A stretch of DNA of 5,623 bases, taken from an uncultured Saprospiraceae bacterium (GTDB lineage Bacteria > Bacteroidota > Bacteroidia > Chitinophagales > Saprospiraceae). The stretch lies in the NCBI GenBank assembly GCA_937921525.1, contig CAKZUM010000127.1, positions 1 through 5,623 on the forward strand, written 5' to 3'. Within the stretch, counting starts at the first letter, position 1. Every line of letters begins with the position of its first letter. A model generated the notes under the pieces. That model did no database searches and was not told the origin of the DNA. It worked only from the letters and a program-made list of their open reading frames with translations. Both the position numbers and the translations under genes were made by a program. Shown here one piece after another: positions 1 to 5,599 of the stretch.

Positions 1-927
1 AGTCGTTCTTCCTCTAAAGGTCACATCTGCTCTTAAAATGGCTTCTGGATTATTCGTGTTGGTCATTGTTCCAATGAATCTTGCAGTTCCATCATTATAC
101 TCTACAAATTGACCTTCTGATATTCTGTAGAAGAAATTTAAACCTTCTGTATAAGTATTTAGATACAAGCCATAATCTCCAAAGTCGCAAGAGTTTGTAT
201 TAGTTGCAGTCCTTACAGCACAAGTGTTTTCAACAACTACAGGGCCGCTATACTCTATTCCAGAATTGGTATTGGAGTTGGAGTTATTATTATTATCGTT
301 ATTGCCATTGGAGCCGCTAGTGACCGTAACATTCAATTCTATAGAACAATAATTATAAATCTGATTATCATTATTATTTTGGTTTAATTTAATAACATAA
401 TTACCTGGTGCTAAACCAGAAATTATTTGAGGATCGTTACAGTTATCATTACAAACTTCTATGAAATTTGGGCTATCCGCTAAGCGATAAAACAACTGTT
501 GCCAAGGTGCATTTGCTCCGTTTACTACAATAGTTCCGTCCCCGCCAACAGCAGTCACTCCAGCACATAGATTAGGTAAAGTTTCTGTGTCCGTTCCTGA
601 ATCGCCTCCAATAGTGACACTAATTACATCTGAATCACAGATTGGGTCCCAATCCGATGTATAGGTATTGACCCTTATATAATAAGGCCCAGCCATTAAT
701 TGATCTAGGACGATGCTATTATCGCACTCTGCATAACATTCATAAATTTTTTCCCAGTGTTGGTTAAAAACTTTTACAATATTGACGGATTCATTTAATC
801 CATCAATCAAAATGCTACCTTCATTAGCACTAATATTTGTACCACATTCACTTGCAAATGCTCTAGGTGAAGTCGCCAATAAAAGTATAGCAAATAGTAA
901 ATTTAAAGGGTGTAGTGTTTTTTTCAT
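1..927 (-). CDS. Secreted tandem-repeat protein, C-terminus beyond the window (partial)
   Basis: The frame is open from the ATG at 927 to the left edge, giving 309 residues without a stop. Residues 1-26 form a signal peptide: Lys-Lys at 2-3, a hydrophobic core around residues 9-18, and an AFA cleavage site before S26/E27. Residues 28-106 and 121-205 are two diverged copies of one beta-type repeat. Each begins with a Cys, then has G-[ST]-I-[LV]-[IV]-x-G, a CxxxC or CxxxxC pair, a G-x-Y-x-I turn and a late Cys. An Asn/Ser-rich linker (about 204-223) leads to a region starting near 235 that contains YRISEGQFVEYNDGTARFIG. From memory, this repeat type and the C-terminal region occur in large extracellular proteins of Saprospiraceae, often ending in a type IX secretion signal, but that end is not visible here. 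No enzymatic motif is seen. The role is unknown; adhesion or binding is only a guess. There is no Shine-Dalgarno sequence, but the signal peptide fixes the start. Confidence 0.85.
   Translation of the reverse strand, partial: MKKTLHPLNLLFAILLLATSPRAFASECGTNISANEGSILIDGLNESVNIVKVFNQHWEKIYECYAECDNSIVLDQLMAGPYYIRVNTYTSDWDPICDSDVISVTIGGDSGTDTETLPNLCAGVTAVGGDGTIVVNGANAPWQQLFYRLADSPNFIEVCNDNCNDPQIISGLAPGNYVIKLNQNNNDNQIYNYCSIELNVTVTSGSNGNNDNNNNSNSNTNSGIEYSGPVVVENTCAVRTATNTNSCDFGDYGLYLNTYTEGLNFFYRISEGQFVEYNDGTARFIGTMTNTNNPEAILRADVTFRGRTT
259..318 (-). repeat. Asn/Ser/Gly-rich linker encoded by near-triplet repeats
   Basis: Residues 204-223 consist almost entirely of Asn, Ser, Gly and Asp and are encoded by runs of AAT, AAC and TCC codons. 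On the plus strand this appears as repeated tta/ttg/gga-type triplets. It separates the second beta-type repeat from the C-terminal region and is probably a flexible linker. Triplet runs like this can vary in length between strains without breaking the frame. Confidence 0.65.
319..846 (-). repeat. Two tandem ~80-residue Cys-containing repeats in the partial secreted protein
   Basis: Copy 1 is encoded at 610-846 (residues 28-106) and copy 2 at 319-567 (residues 121-203), separated by a Gly/Asp/Thr-rich spacer. Shared landmarks are an initial Cys, GSILIDG versus GTIVVNG, YECYAEC versus VCNDNC, a hydrophobic strand, AGPYYI versus PGNYVI, and a final Cys before V-x-VT. The cysteine positions suggest two disulfides per copy in an exported protein. 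The DNA copies are strongly diverged, so this is an old duplication. Confidence 0.7.
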
Positions 928-978
928 GTTGTCTGTCTTTATCTTATAATCCGTCAAGTACTAATAGCGAAATTAGAA

Positions 979-992
979 GGCCTTACGAGGCC
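979..992. promoter_or_regulatory. GC-rich hairpin in the leader of the repeat-protein gene
   Basis: A perfect 5-bp stem (GGCCT / AGGCC) closes a 4-base loop in otherwise AT-rich DNA, 52 bases upstream of the ATG at 927. It would lie in the 5' untranslated region if transcription starts farther upstream. It could be a leader structure, a protein site or chance. The function is inferred from position only. Confidence 0.25.
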
Positions 993-1171
993 GCTGTTCT
1001 TTTATGATTTTTATATTGAATCGTAATGATGAGATCGATCTGAGAATGAACCATTCCTTAGTAGGATGCAGGAAGGTTGCAAATACTCTATTAGTCTTAA
1101 TTTTGAATGAAGAATTGTGAACTGAGAGTGCCTATAAAACGTTGACAATCAGGACTCAATTTTCGCTATAC

Positions 1172-1197
1172 AAAAAAAGTGTAATAAACGCTATTAC
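1172..1197 (-). terminator. Possible weak intrinsic terminator, minus strand
   Basis: Read on the minus strand, GTAATA and TATTAC form a 6-bp stem around a 5-base loop. It is followed after two bases by a T-rich run ending in seven Ts (A-run at 1172-1178 on the plus strand). It could end the transcript of the two-gene operon whose last stop is at 1513, or a longer read-through RNA. The stem has only one G-C pair and lies more than 300 bp from the stop codon, so support is weak. Confidence 0.3.
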
Positions 1198-1427
1198 CGA
1201 TGAAATTTTTAGAAGCGAGATTAGGCTTCACTTGTAAGTGGAAGAATAGGAGTATAACGAGTCGTTAAATCCTATTTACAAAGTAGGTCTACAATTCTTA
1301 GCTATATTATTTATGTAGCTGAATTTGTCCGTAAATTAAGGGATTTATAAGTATTTACCAAAAGTAAAGAGGAGAAGATTCGATTATTTTAAAAATGGCT
1401 GCCACCTTTTCATAGAACCCAAGTATC

Positions 1428-1446
1428 AGACACTTTCTGAGTGTCT
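1428..1446. other. Perfect 7-bp hairpin downstream of the protease gene
   Basis: AGACACT and AGTGTCT pair perfectly around a 5-base loop, 66 bases past the protease stop codon. No T-run follows on either strand, so it is not a classical intrinsic terminator. It may be a 3'-end stabilising structure or a processing site in the operon mRNA. Confidence 0.35.
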
Positions 1447-1512
1447 CTTAACCTGACGGATATGGTTCCAAAAACAGTATTTCTTATAAAAATTTGGCTT
1501 GTCGGATTAGGC

Positions 1513-3474
1513 TCAATATTGGATACTTTGAACACCAATTTTTGACCCATTTCCAACCCATAAATTATAATCAAGATTGTTCACTATTCCATTCGCATCT
1601 CCATCTACAGAAAGATATGCTGCAAGTTGTGCTTTTTTTAGAATCCAACGATTGTAATCTTGATTATTAATGATACCATTCGCATCATAGTCTCCTGCAT
1701 ACAGACAATATCTACCTGCTATATTTTTAAGCTGACTAACTCCCTGAACACTAGATAGGCTGGTAGTAAGATCAATTGCTGAGGTGTAAGGAACTTTAGT
1801 AAGTACGGCCAAATGATTTCTAGAATGAATCGAAATATATTGATTGTAAGCGTGTGGGATCAGAATACCTTCATTCCCTTTAACATCTACTATTGTTCCA
1901 TTAGTTGTGAGGAATCCTGCTGCCTGTGAAAGAATTGTGTTATCTGATGTCCTTACCATAATTAACACCCAATCTACTACATCTGTGGGTATAGCGTTGA
2001 CACTCTCTGACCCAGTATAATTCCATGGAGTAGCATTGAAGGGTTGGCTAAAAGGAATTAAATTTTGGGTATTCAAATAACTGGTAAGTCGTTGATTGGT
2101 AGGATTATATAATCCTTCTAAATATAACTTAGCTTGCACAATAGTTGTTCCCTCACAGGTACAGCCATCAGCTTGTATTTTATCATTAATGGTAAGCGCA
2201 TTGCCATCATCACATACCGTACCTACAGGTTTGGGGTAACAAGCATCATTTGGATTACAGTCAACATCATCACAAACACCATCCGAATCTGCATCACCGC
2301 CTTGTGATAAACAAATACTCAAAGTACCTGCACAAGTACAACCGTCTGCTTGTATAATATCATTTTCAGTATTGGGATTATTATCATTGCAGGCCGTACC
2401 AGAGGCGGCTGGTATGGCATCATTATTATCATCGCAATCGACCCCTTCACAATATCCATCCTCATCCAAATCTACACAAGCGGAAGGTCCGCAGGTGGCA
2501 CATTCATTGGTATAGACAATGGAAGCATTATTGCTGACATTCGAGAGGTTTGTTTGCACCCAATTATTCATTCTTAGGGCCTGACCTTCCGTAAACATAT
2601 ACATACAAGCATCATTTGCATAATCCATGTAGTTCATGTATAGATCAATACTTCCACAAGAAGTATGTTGAGAGGGACATCCATAATTTGGTTCTGAGCT
2701 ATTCGGTGTATCTGCTACTGCATCATCATTTGAACAACCCCCGACATCCGCACTATTAGCCCATATATGATTGAGGTATAAATAATGACCTACTTCGTGA
2801 ACGAGTGTTCTTCCTATATTATAAGGAAATTGAGGAAACACCTGACCACATCCATAAGACCCAAACGCATTATCATCAATTGTAATGGCATCCCCGTCCC
2901 CTAGTCCACCCAATGGGGCATATCCTAAATCACCAATATCTCTTACAACAATATTTATATAATTATTCCATTCATTAACAAAATCTCCAGATGTGGCATT
3001 TACTGTCACCGCAGGATCACCCTCTAATAAATTAAAACCAGATGGATGATTAAGATTTGCAATAACAAATTTTATACAAGCAGCCCCAGGATTGACGCCG
3101 GGATAGTTAGAAGCTTTTGCCTGCCAATTAGATAAGTCAGAATTTTGGGCTTGGAAGTCCTTATTTAATATATCAATTTGATTCTGCGATAAATCTCTTA
3201 AACAAGCAATATCAGGATTAGATATACCCTGAAAATGAATAGCTACTGGTAGCAGAATCGTATCTGTACAACTAAAGGCATTCCGCTTACTTTTGTTATT
3301 TACTAACTGAAAACTTTTTACCCGAGAAATATGCTTTCGCTGATAGGCTGCATCCTTACTTAACTTTTGTTGCAATTGAGCACTTCCACATGTTCTTTGC
3401 TGACCATAAGACATTGGCAAACCAAAGAGCATAAGAAATAAAACGGTTGTCAACCATTGGCAAAACTTGATCAT
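1513..3474 (-). CDS. Secreted M43-type (cytophagalysin/pappalysin-like) zinc metalloprotease with MopE-type and dockerin-like modules
   Basis: This is a 653-residue exported protease. Residues 1-24 form a signal peptide (hydrophobic 8-19, cleavage near SYG/QQ), and about 25-70 look like a short propeptide. The M43 catalytic domain spans about 70-310. The zinc site HEVGHYLYLNH is at 226-236 (ligands H226, H230, H236; general base E227). ADTPNSSEPNYGCPS follows near 253-268, and the Met-turn MNYMDY has M283, followed by DACMYMFTEGQALRM as in the family. Position 233 is Tyr where metzincins usually have Gly. Two MopE-type Cys/Asp modules follow (334-383 and 394-442), then a beta-rich region (about 446-590) and two dockerin-like calcium loops (595-606 and 624-635). 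No type IX sorting domain is evident. The ATG at 3474 fits the signal peptide; no Shine-Dalgarno sequence is seen. It lies 25 bp after the LVIVD-repeat gene, so the two are probably cotranscribed. The substrate is unknown. Confidence 0.92.
   Translation of the reverse strand: MIKFCQWLTTVLFLMLFGLPMSYGQQRTCGSAQLQQKLSKDAAYQRKHISRVKSFQLVNNKSKRNAFSCTDTILLPVAIHFQGISNPDIACLRDLSQNQIDILNKDFQAQNSDLSNWQAKASNYPGVNPGAACIKFVIANLNHPSGFNLLEGDPAVTVNATSGDFVNEWNNYINIVVRDIGDLGYAPLGGLGDGDAITIDDNAFGSYGCGQVFPQFPYNIGRTLVHEVGHYLYLNHIWANSADVGGCSNDDAVADTPNSSEPNYGCPSQHTSCGSIDLYMNYMDYANDACMYMFTEGQALRMNNWVQTNLSNVSNNASIVYTNECATCGPSACVDLDEDGYCEGVDCDDNNDAIPAASGTACNDNNPNTENDIIQADGCTCAGTLSICLSQGGDADSDGVCDDVDCNPNDACYPKPVGTVCDDGNALTINDKIQADGCTCEGTTIVQAKLYLEGLYNPTNQRLTSYLNTQNLIPFSQPFNATPWNYTGSESVNAIPTDVVDWVLIMVRTSDNTILSQAAGFLTTNGTIVDVKGNEGILIPHAYNQYISIHSRNHLAVLTKVPYTSAIDLTTSLSSVQGVSQLKNIAGRYCLYAGDYDANGIINNQDYNRWILKKAQLAAYLSVDGDANGIVNNLDYNLWVGNGSKIGVQSIQY
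1570..1692 (-). repeat. Pair of dockerin-like EF-hand calcium loops at the protease C-terminus
   Basis: Both loops fit DxDxNGxxNxxD. Loop 1 uses D595, D597, N599, N603 and D606; loop 2 uses D624, D626, N628, N632 and D635. Each is followed by a Tyr-Asn-x-Trp segment, and the loops are 29 residues apart. Their coding DNA (1651-1692 and 1564-1605) is about 70% identical by eye and includes a shared ATTCGCATC, which indicates a duplication. The layout resembles type I dockerin repeats. No cohesin is seen here, so a structural or calcium-dependent stabilising role is as likely as cohesin binding. Confidence 0.75.
2149..2475 (-). repeat. Two MopE-type Cys/Asp-rich modules in the protease
   Basis: Copy 1 (residues 334-383) has DLDEDGYCEGVDCDDNNDAIP and then GCTCAG. 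Copy 2 (394-442) has DADSDGVCDDVDCNPND and then GCTCEG. The DxDxDG...DCDD core resembles the repeats of the MopE/MCA2590 family, in which acidic residues could bind calcium or other metal. The tail DxIQADGCTC is nearly identical in both copies (DNA at 2155-2184 and 2332-2361) and in the neighbouring gene (3512-3541). Metal binding is inferred from the motif only. Confidence 0.75.
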
Positions 3475-3499
3475 GCTATTATTTTTTTATTCTCTTTTG

Positions 3500-4861
3500 T
3501 TATTCACCTGCACAAGTACATCCGTCTGCCTGAATTTTATCATTCGTTGTATCGGAATTCCCATCATTGCACAAAGAACCTACTGCTGTAGGTACCAGAG
3601 GGTTATAGTCGTCACAATCTATTGCTGCAGAAAATCCATCTCTATCATAGTCCGTACATTTATTTCCTGTGTTGGCACAATTAGATTTGCAAAATCCTCC
3701 TCTATCTACGCCTTGCTCAAACGCATCCAACTGACCATTTCCACAGTCAGTAGTGATAGACAACGATGTAGATAAGACATAAAGTCCCGTAATGCCATCA
3801 GAAGCGATGATCGTTCCTGATGGAAAGTAAGGATAAACACCCCAACAACCATTATATCCTGAATAGGTAGAATTACTATAAGTGTCATAATGCCCTACTC
3901 GATCAGGAGCTTCAGGATTAGAAATATCAAAAATCACCACTCCATCTTCATAGGAAGAAACTACCGCATACTGATCTACTATGTACGGATTATGATAAGT
4001 CACTTTGCTATTAGTGGAAATTAATGGGTCTTGAAAGGAACTAATCTCTTCTAAGTTATCCTCTTCCATCCCCGTTATATCCAGTATTCTCATTGGTAAT
4101 CCAGTAGGTACTTCTTCGGCATATATTAATTTCGTTCCATCCTCAGTAAGCCAGCAACTATGGTTATATCCTCCTGAACTAATAGATGCCTTATATTGAG
4201 GTGCCGCAGGATTTTCAAAGTCATAAATATAAAGTCCATTGTAACCACTCGAACAATAGCCTATATGATCTTTTACAAATAGATCATGTATATACCCCCC
4301 AGGCAATGGAACACTAGCAAGTAAGGTAGGATTAGCTGGATCTTTACTTAAATCATAAATAATCAATCCATTATTCCGAGTATTAGAACCTATAACATAT
4401 AGCCTAGCATTAGGTACATCAATGTATAAATTATGGGCTTGATAAAAACCAGAATTATCTTGATTGGCTTTGGTAATTGGTCCATTTGGTAGCGCAGACA
4501 TATCAAATATGAGTAGGCCTTCTTGACCTTCGTCTGCTACGGCGTAGGTGTAACAATCATACGTCTTCATATCTCGCCAAAGACTAGCTGAACCTCCAAT
4601 AAATTCATTTTTTAGAATCGGAGTAGTAGGGTCGCTGATGTCAACAAAATGAATTTTCTCAGGAGAACCAATTATGGCGTATTCATTTCCCTTACCATCT
4701 ACGAACCCCCAACAATCATTGTAAAAGTTGCCAGAGCGACTAATATTATTACCATTCCAATTGGACAGTAAAGTCATATTAGATGAGATTTGTGATCTAA
4801 GCACGAGGCACCATAAGAGTAATAAAACTAATAGGTGTACTTTGATAAATGCTTTATACAA
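3500..4861 (-). CDS. Secreted choice-of-anchor B family LVIVD-repeat protein with C-terminal MopE-type module
   Basis: This 453-residue exported protein probably folds as a beta-propeller. The LVIVD-like strands are HFVDISDP (71-78), LLIFDMS, LIIYDLSKDP, LYIYDFENPAAP and VVIFDISNPEAP (308-319). They are punctuated by His motifs such as AHNLYID, IHDLF, NHSCW and YHNPYI. The closing CWGVYPYFPSG...ASDGITGLYVL (339-363) is typical of the choice-of-anchor B family. A CGNGQLDAFEQGVDRGGFC...C segment (373-395) resembles the DGIQNGDETGVDCGG-type linker module. A MopE-type module (402-452) ends one residue before the stop. No sorting domain or lipobox is present. The start is probably TTG at 4861: an in-frame TAA lies at 4874-4876, the next ATG is residue 29, and starting at TTG retains a full signal peptide (hydrophobic 8-20, cleavage near RSQ). 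No Shine-Dalgarno sequence is seen. The biochemical role of this family is unknown to me. Confidence 0.9.
   Translation of the reverse strand: MYKAFIKVHLLVLLLLWCLVLRSQISSNMTLLSNWNGNNISRSGNFYNDCWGFVDGKGNEYAIIGSPEKIHFVDISDPTTPILKNEFIGGSASLWRDMKTYDCYTYAVADEGQEGLLIFDMSALPNGPITKANQDNSGFYQAHNLYIDVPNARLYVIGSNTRNNGLIIYDLSKDPANPTLLASVPLPGGYIHDLFVKDHIGYCSSGYNGLYIYDFENPAAPQYKASISSGGYNHSCWLTEDGTKLIYAEEVPTGLPMRILDITGMEEDNLEEISSFQDPLISTNSKVTYHNPYIVDQYAVVSSYEDGVVIFDISNPEAPDRVGHYDTYSNSTYSGYNGCWGVYPYFPSGTIIASDGITGLYVLSTSLSITTDCGNGQLDAFEQGVDRGGFCKSNCANTGNKCTDYDRDGFSAAIDCDDYNPLVPTAVGSLCNDGNSDTTNDKIQADGCTCAGE
3506..3658 (-). repeat. MopE-type module at the extreme C-terminus of the LVIVD-repeat protein
   Basis: Residues 402-452 contain DYDRDGFSAAIDCDDYNPLVP, then a CNDGNSDTTND segment and IQADGCTCAG. 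This is the third copy of the module in the operon. Its last 30 coding bases (3512-3541) differ from those at 2332-2361 at about 5 positions and from 2155-2184 at about 6, counted by eye. The protein ends one residue later (Glu, then TAA). Confidence 0.75.
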
Positions 4862-4939
4862 TTGCGGATATTTTTATGAAACTGATAACTTAAAATAAAG
4901 GGAGGATTGTAGGAGTGGTCTTTTCTTGTGTAACTTTAT

Positions 4940-5044
4940 CGTTACTTAAACTATTTCTATGTCAAAAATGATACCGATAGGACTTAAAGTTTATTTTTAA
5001 CGTTACTTATGGTGTGATAATGAGTGGATTAAGGATAAGTAACG
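4940..5044. promoter_or_regulatory. TAAGTAACG half-site cluster with a perfect 10-bp inverted repeat (candidate operator)
   Basis: CGTTACTTAT at 5001-5010 and ATAAGTAACG at 5035-5044 are exact reverse complements, separated by 24 bases. A further CGTTACTTA at 4940-4948 shares 9 bases. A shorter GTAAC at 4930-4934 faces the GTTAC at 4941-4945. Three 9-base matches within about 105 bp of a divergent promoter region suggest a regulator binding array. The regulator is unknown and the function is inferred from arrangement only. Confidence 0.35.
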
Positions 5045-5067
5045 GTGAAAGAATAAGTTGCTCATTT

Positions 5068-5129
5068 ACGTTTACTAAACCTCAAAGGTTTAGTAAACGT
5101 GCGCTTTCAGATGCGCCAGTTATTTTTTT
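5068..5129 (+). other. Strong 15-bp hairpin followed by a T-tract (terminator-like or leader structure)
   Basis: ACGTTTACTAAACCT (5068-5082) and AGGTTTAGTAAACGT (5086-5100) pair perfectly around a 3-base CAA loop. A GCGC pair (5101-5104 and 5113-5116) could form a second short stem. Seven Ts at 5123-5129 follow. Read on the plus strand this resembles an intrinsic terminator, although the T-tract is 22 bases past the main stem. No plus-strand gene lies upstream in the window. It could end a small RNA, act as a leader structure for the lipoprotein gene, or be a protein-binding dyad. Confidence 0.5.
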
Positions 5130-5178
5130 GTCGTTTCTAAGTTTATTCAAAGACTGCTTATAAGACATCTGGATAAAG

Positions 5179-5208
5179 TTGACAGAATTAACTGGTTATT
5201 ATTATTAA
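5179..5208 (+). promoter_or_regulatory. Possible promoter of the lipoprotein gene
   Basis: TTGACA at 5179-5184 is followed after 18 bases by TATTAA at 5203-5208, 31 bases before the ATG. The elements fit a generic sigma-70 layout better than the Bacteroidota TAnnTTTG consensus, which I do not find. In AT-rich DNA such matches are common, so support is weak. Confidence 0.3.
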
Positions 5209-5225
5209 AATCAAAATTACATTAA

Positions 5226-5230
5226 AAGGA
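5226..5230 (+). promoter_or_regulatory. Ribosome binding site of the lipoprotein gene
   Basis: AAGGA ends nine bases before the ATG at 5240. It supports that start over the in-frame ATG at 5264 (residue 9). It is the only clear Shine-Dalgarno-like site among the four genes here. Confidence 0.55.
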
Positions 5231-5239
5231 AATTTATAA

Positions 5240-5599
5240 ATGAGTAAAATATTTCATTCACGGATGAATCAATTGATATTAATAATTTTGGTATCAGTGA
5301 TGGTAAGTTGTCAAGAAAGCGAGGCAACCTATATGCTTGAAGAAGAAAAATTGATTGAAATACTAGTGGATATACATATTAGCGAGGCAGCAGCACAACA
5401 AGGCGACATTTCTCAAAGAGATAGTCTTAGAGCCTTATACTACGATCAAATTTTTAAAGTCCACGAAGTATCAAAGAACAATTATGAAGAAGATATGGAA
5501 TTACTAAAGAGGGATGCAGAAAGATTGACGAAAATATATGATAAAGTAATTGAAAATCTTAAAGAGAAGAAAGAAAAGACGGTAGGTAAAAAAGGATAA
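5240..5599 (+). CDS. DUF4296-type small lipoprotein
   Basis: A 119-residue predicted lipoprotein. Residues 1-23 are a signal sequence (K3, R8, hydrophobic 12-22) ending in the lipobox-like MVSC, with C24 as the likely lipidated cysteine. This places it in the inner or outer membrane facing the periplasm. The mature part is helical and highly charged. The segment EEEKLIEILVDIHISEAAAQQ (34-54), then LYYDQIFKVHEVSKNNYEED and IYDKVIENLKEKKEK, match the pattern I know for DUF4296: an LxxILxDxHxAEA-like helix, YYxxIFxKxxVS and a closing YxKVxxxL. Family function is unknown. The start at 5240 is supported by the AAGGA site. After the TAA at 5597-5599 an ATG at 5617 follows within 17 bases, so another gene may continue the operon beyond the window. 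The gene is divergent from the protease operon and probably unrelated to it in function. Confidence 0.85.
   Translation: MSKIFHSRMNQLILIILVSVMVSCQESEATYMLEEEKLIEILVDIHISEAAAQQGDISQRDSLRALYYDQIFKVHEVSKNNYEEDMELLKRDAERLTKIYDKVIENLKEKKEKTVGKKG

Larger units (their letters stand above)
928..1512. other. 585-bp intergenic stretch without a convincing gene
   Basis: The region lies between two minus-strand genes and should contain the 3' end of the operon transcript and the promoter of the repeat-protein gene. The longest ATG frame I found is 38 codons (1004-1120, plus), with no recognisable product and no ribosome binding site. Visible structure consists of hairpins at 979-992, 1181-1197, 1226-1244 (about 8 bp with one bulge) and 1428-1446. 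I could not identify a clear Bacteroidota promoter (TTTG ... TAnnTTTG) for the gene starting at 927. No tRNA, insertion-sequence ends or long direct repeats were seen. Confidence 0.6.
4862..5239. other. 378-bp divergent intergenic region
   Basis: It separates the minus-strand operon (start 4861) from the plus-strand lipoprotein gene (start 5240), so both promoters should lie here. It contains repeated TAAGTAACG-type sites (4940-4948, 5001-5010 and 5035-5044), a strong hairpin at 5068-5100, a T-tract at 5123-5129, and a TTGACA box facing each gene. The box for the minus strand is at 4960-4965, about 100 bp from the TTG start, and I see no convincing -10 partner for it. No protein-coding frame was found. 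Confidence 0.6.

Noticed and set aside
1004..1120. Plus-strand 38-codon ATG frame in the intergenic region
   Set aside because: It has no ribosome binding site, no recognisable sequence and no context supporting translation. It is the size expected by chance in AT-rich DNA.
1269..1286. CCTAT / GTAGG short inverted repeat
   Set aside because: The stem has only 4-5 pairs including a G-T wobble, with a 7-8 base loop and no T-run. It is not distinguishable from chance.
2350..2577. Plus-strand 75-codon open frame
   Set aside because: It lies antisense inside the protease gene, over the Asp/Asn-rich MopE region whose codons read as Ile-rich on the opposite strand. It has no recognisable domain.
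3467..3775. Plus-strand 102-codon open frame
   Set aside because: It is antisense to the end of the LVIVD-repeat gene and the operon junction. The composition is atypical, with clusters of Cys and Ile, and it matches no family I know.
3706..3888. Minus-strand 60-codon open frame
   Set aside because: It lies in another frame inside the well-supported LVIVD-repeat gene and shows no features of its own.
1513..4861. Possibility that the two operon genes are one frameshifted gene
   Set aside because: Each has its own complete N-terminal signal peptide and full catalytic or propeller domain, and a 25-bp gap separates them. They are two genes.
4933..4965. TTGACA box and AT-rich -10-like hexamers upstream of the minus-strand operon
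   Set aside because: The TTGACA at 4960-4965 is exact, but the candidate -10 hexamers fit poorly or lie at the wrong spacing (15 or 21 bases), and the TAnnTTTG consensus is absent. It is mentioned only in the intergenic entry.
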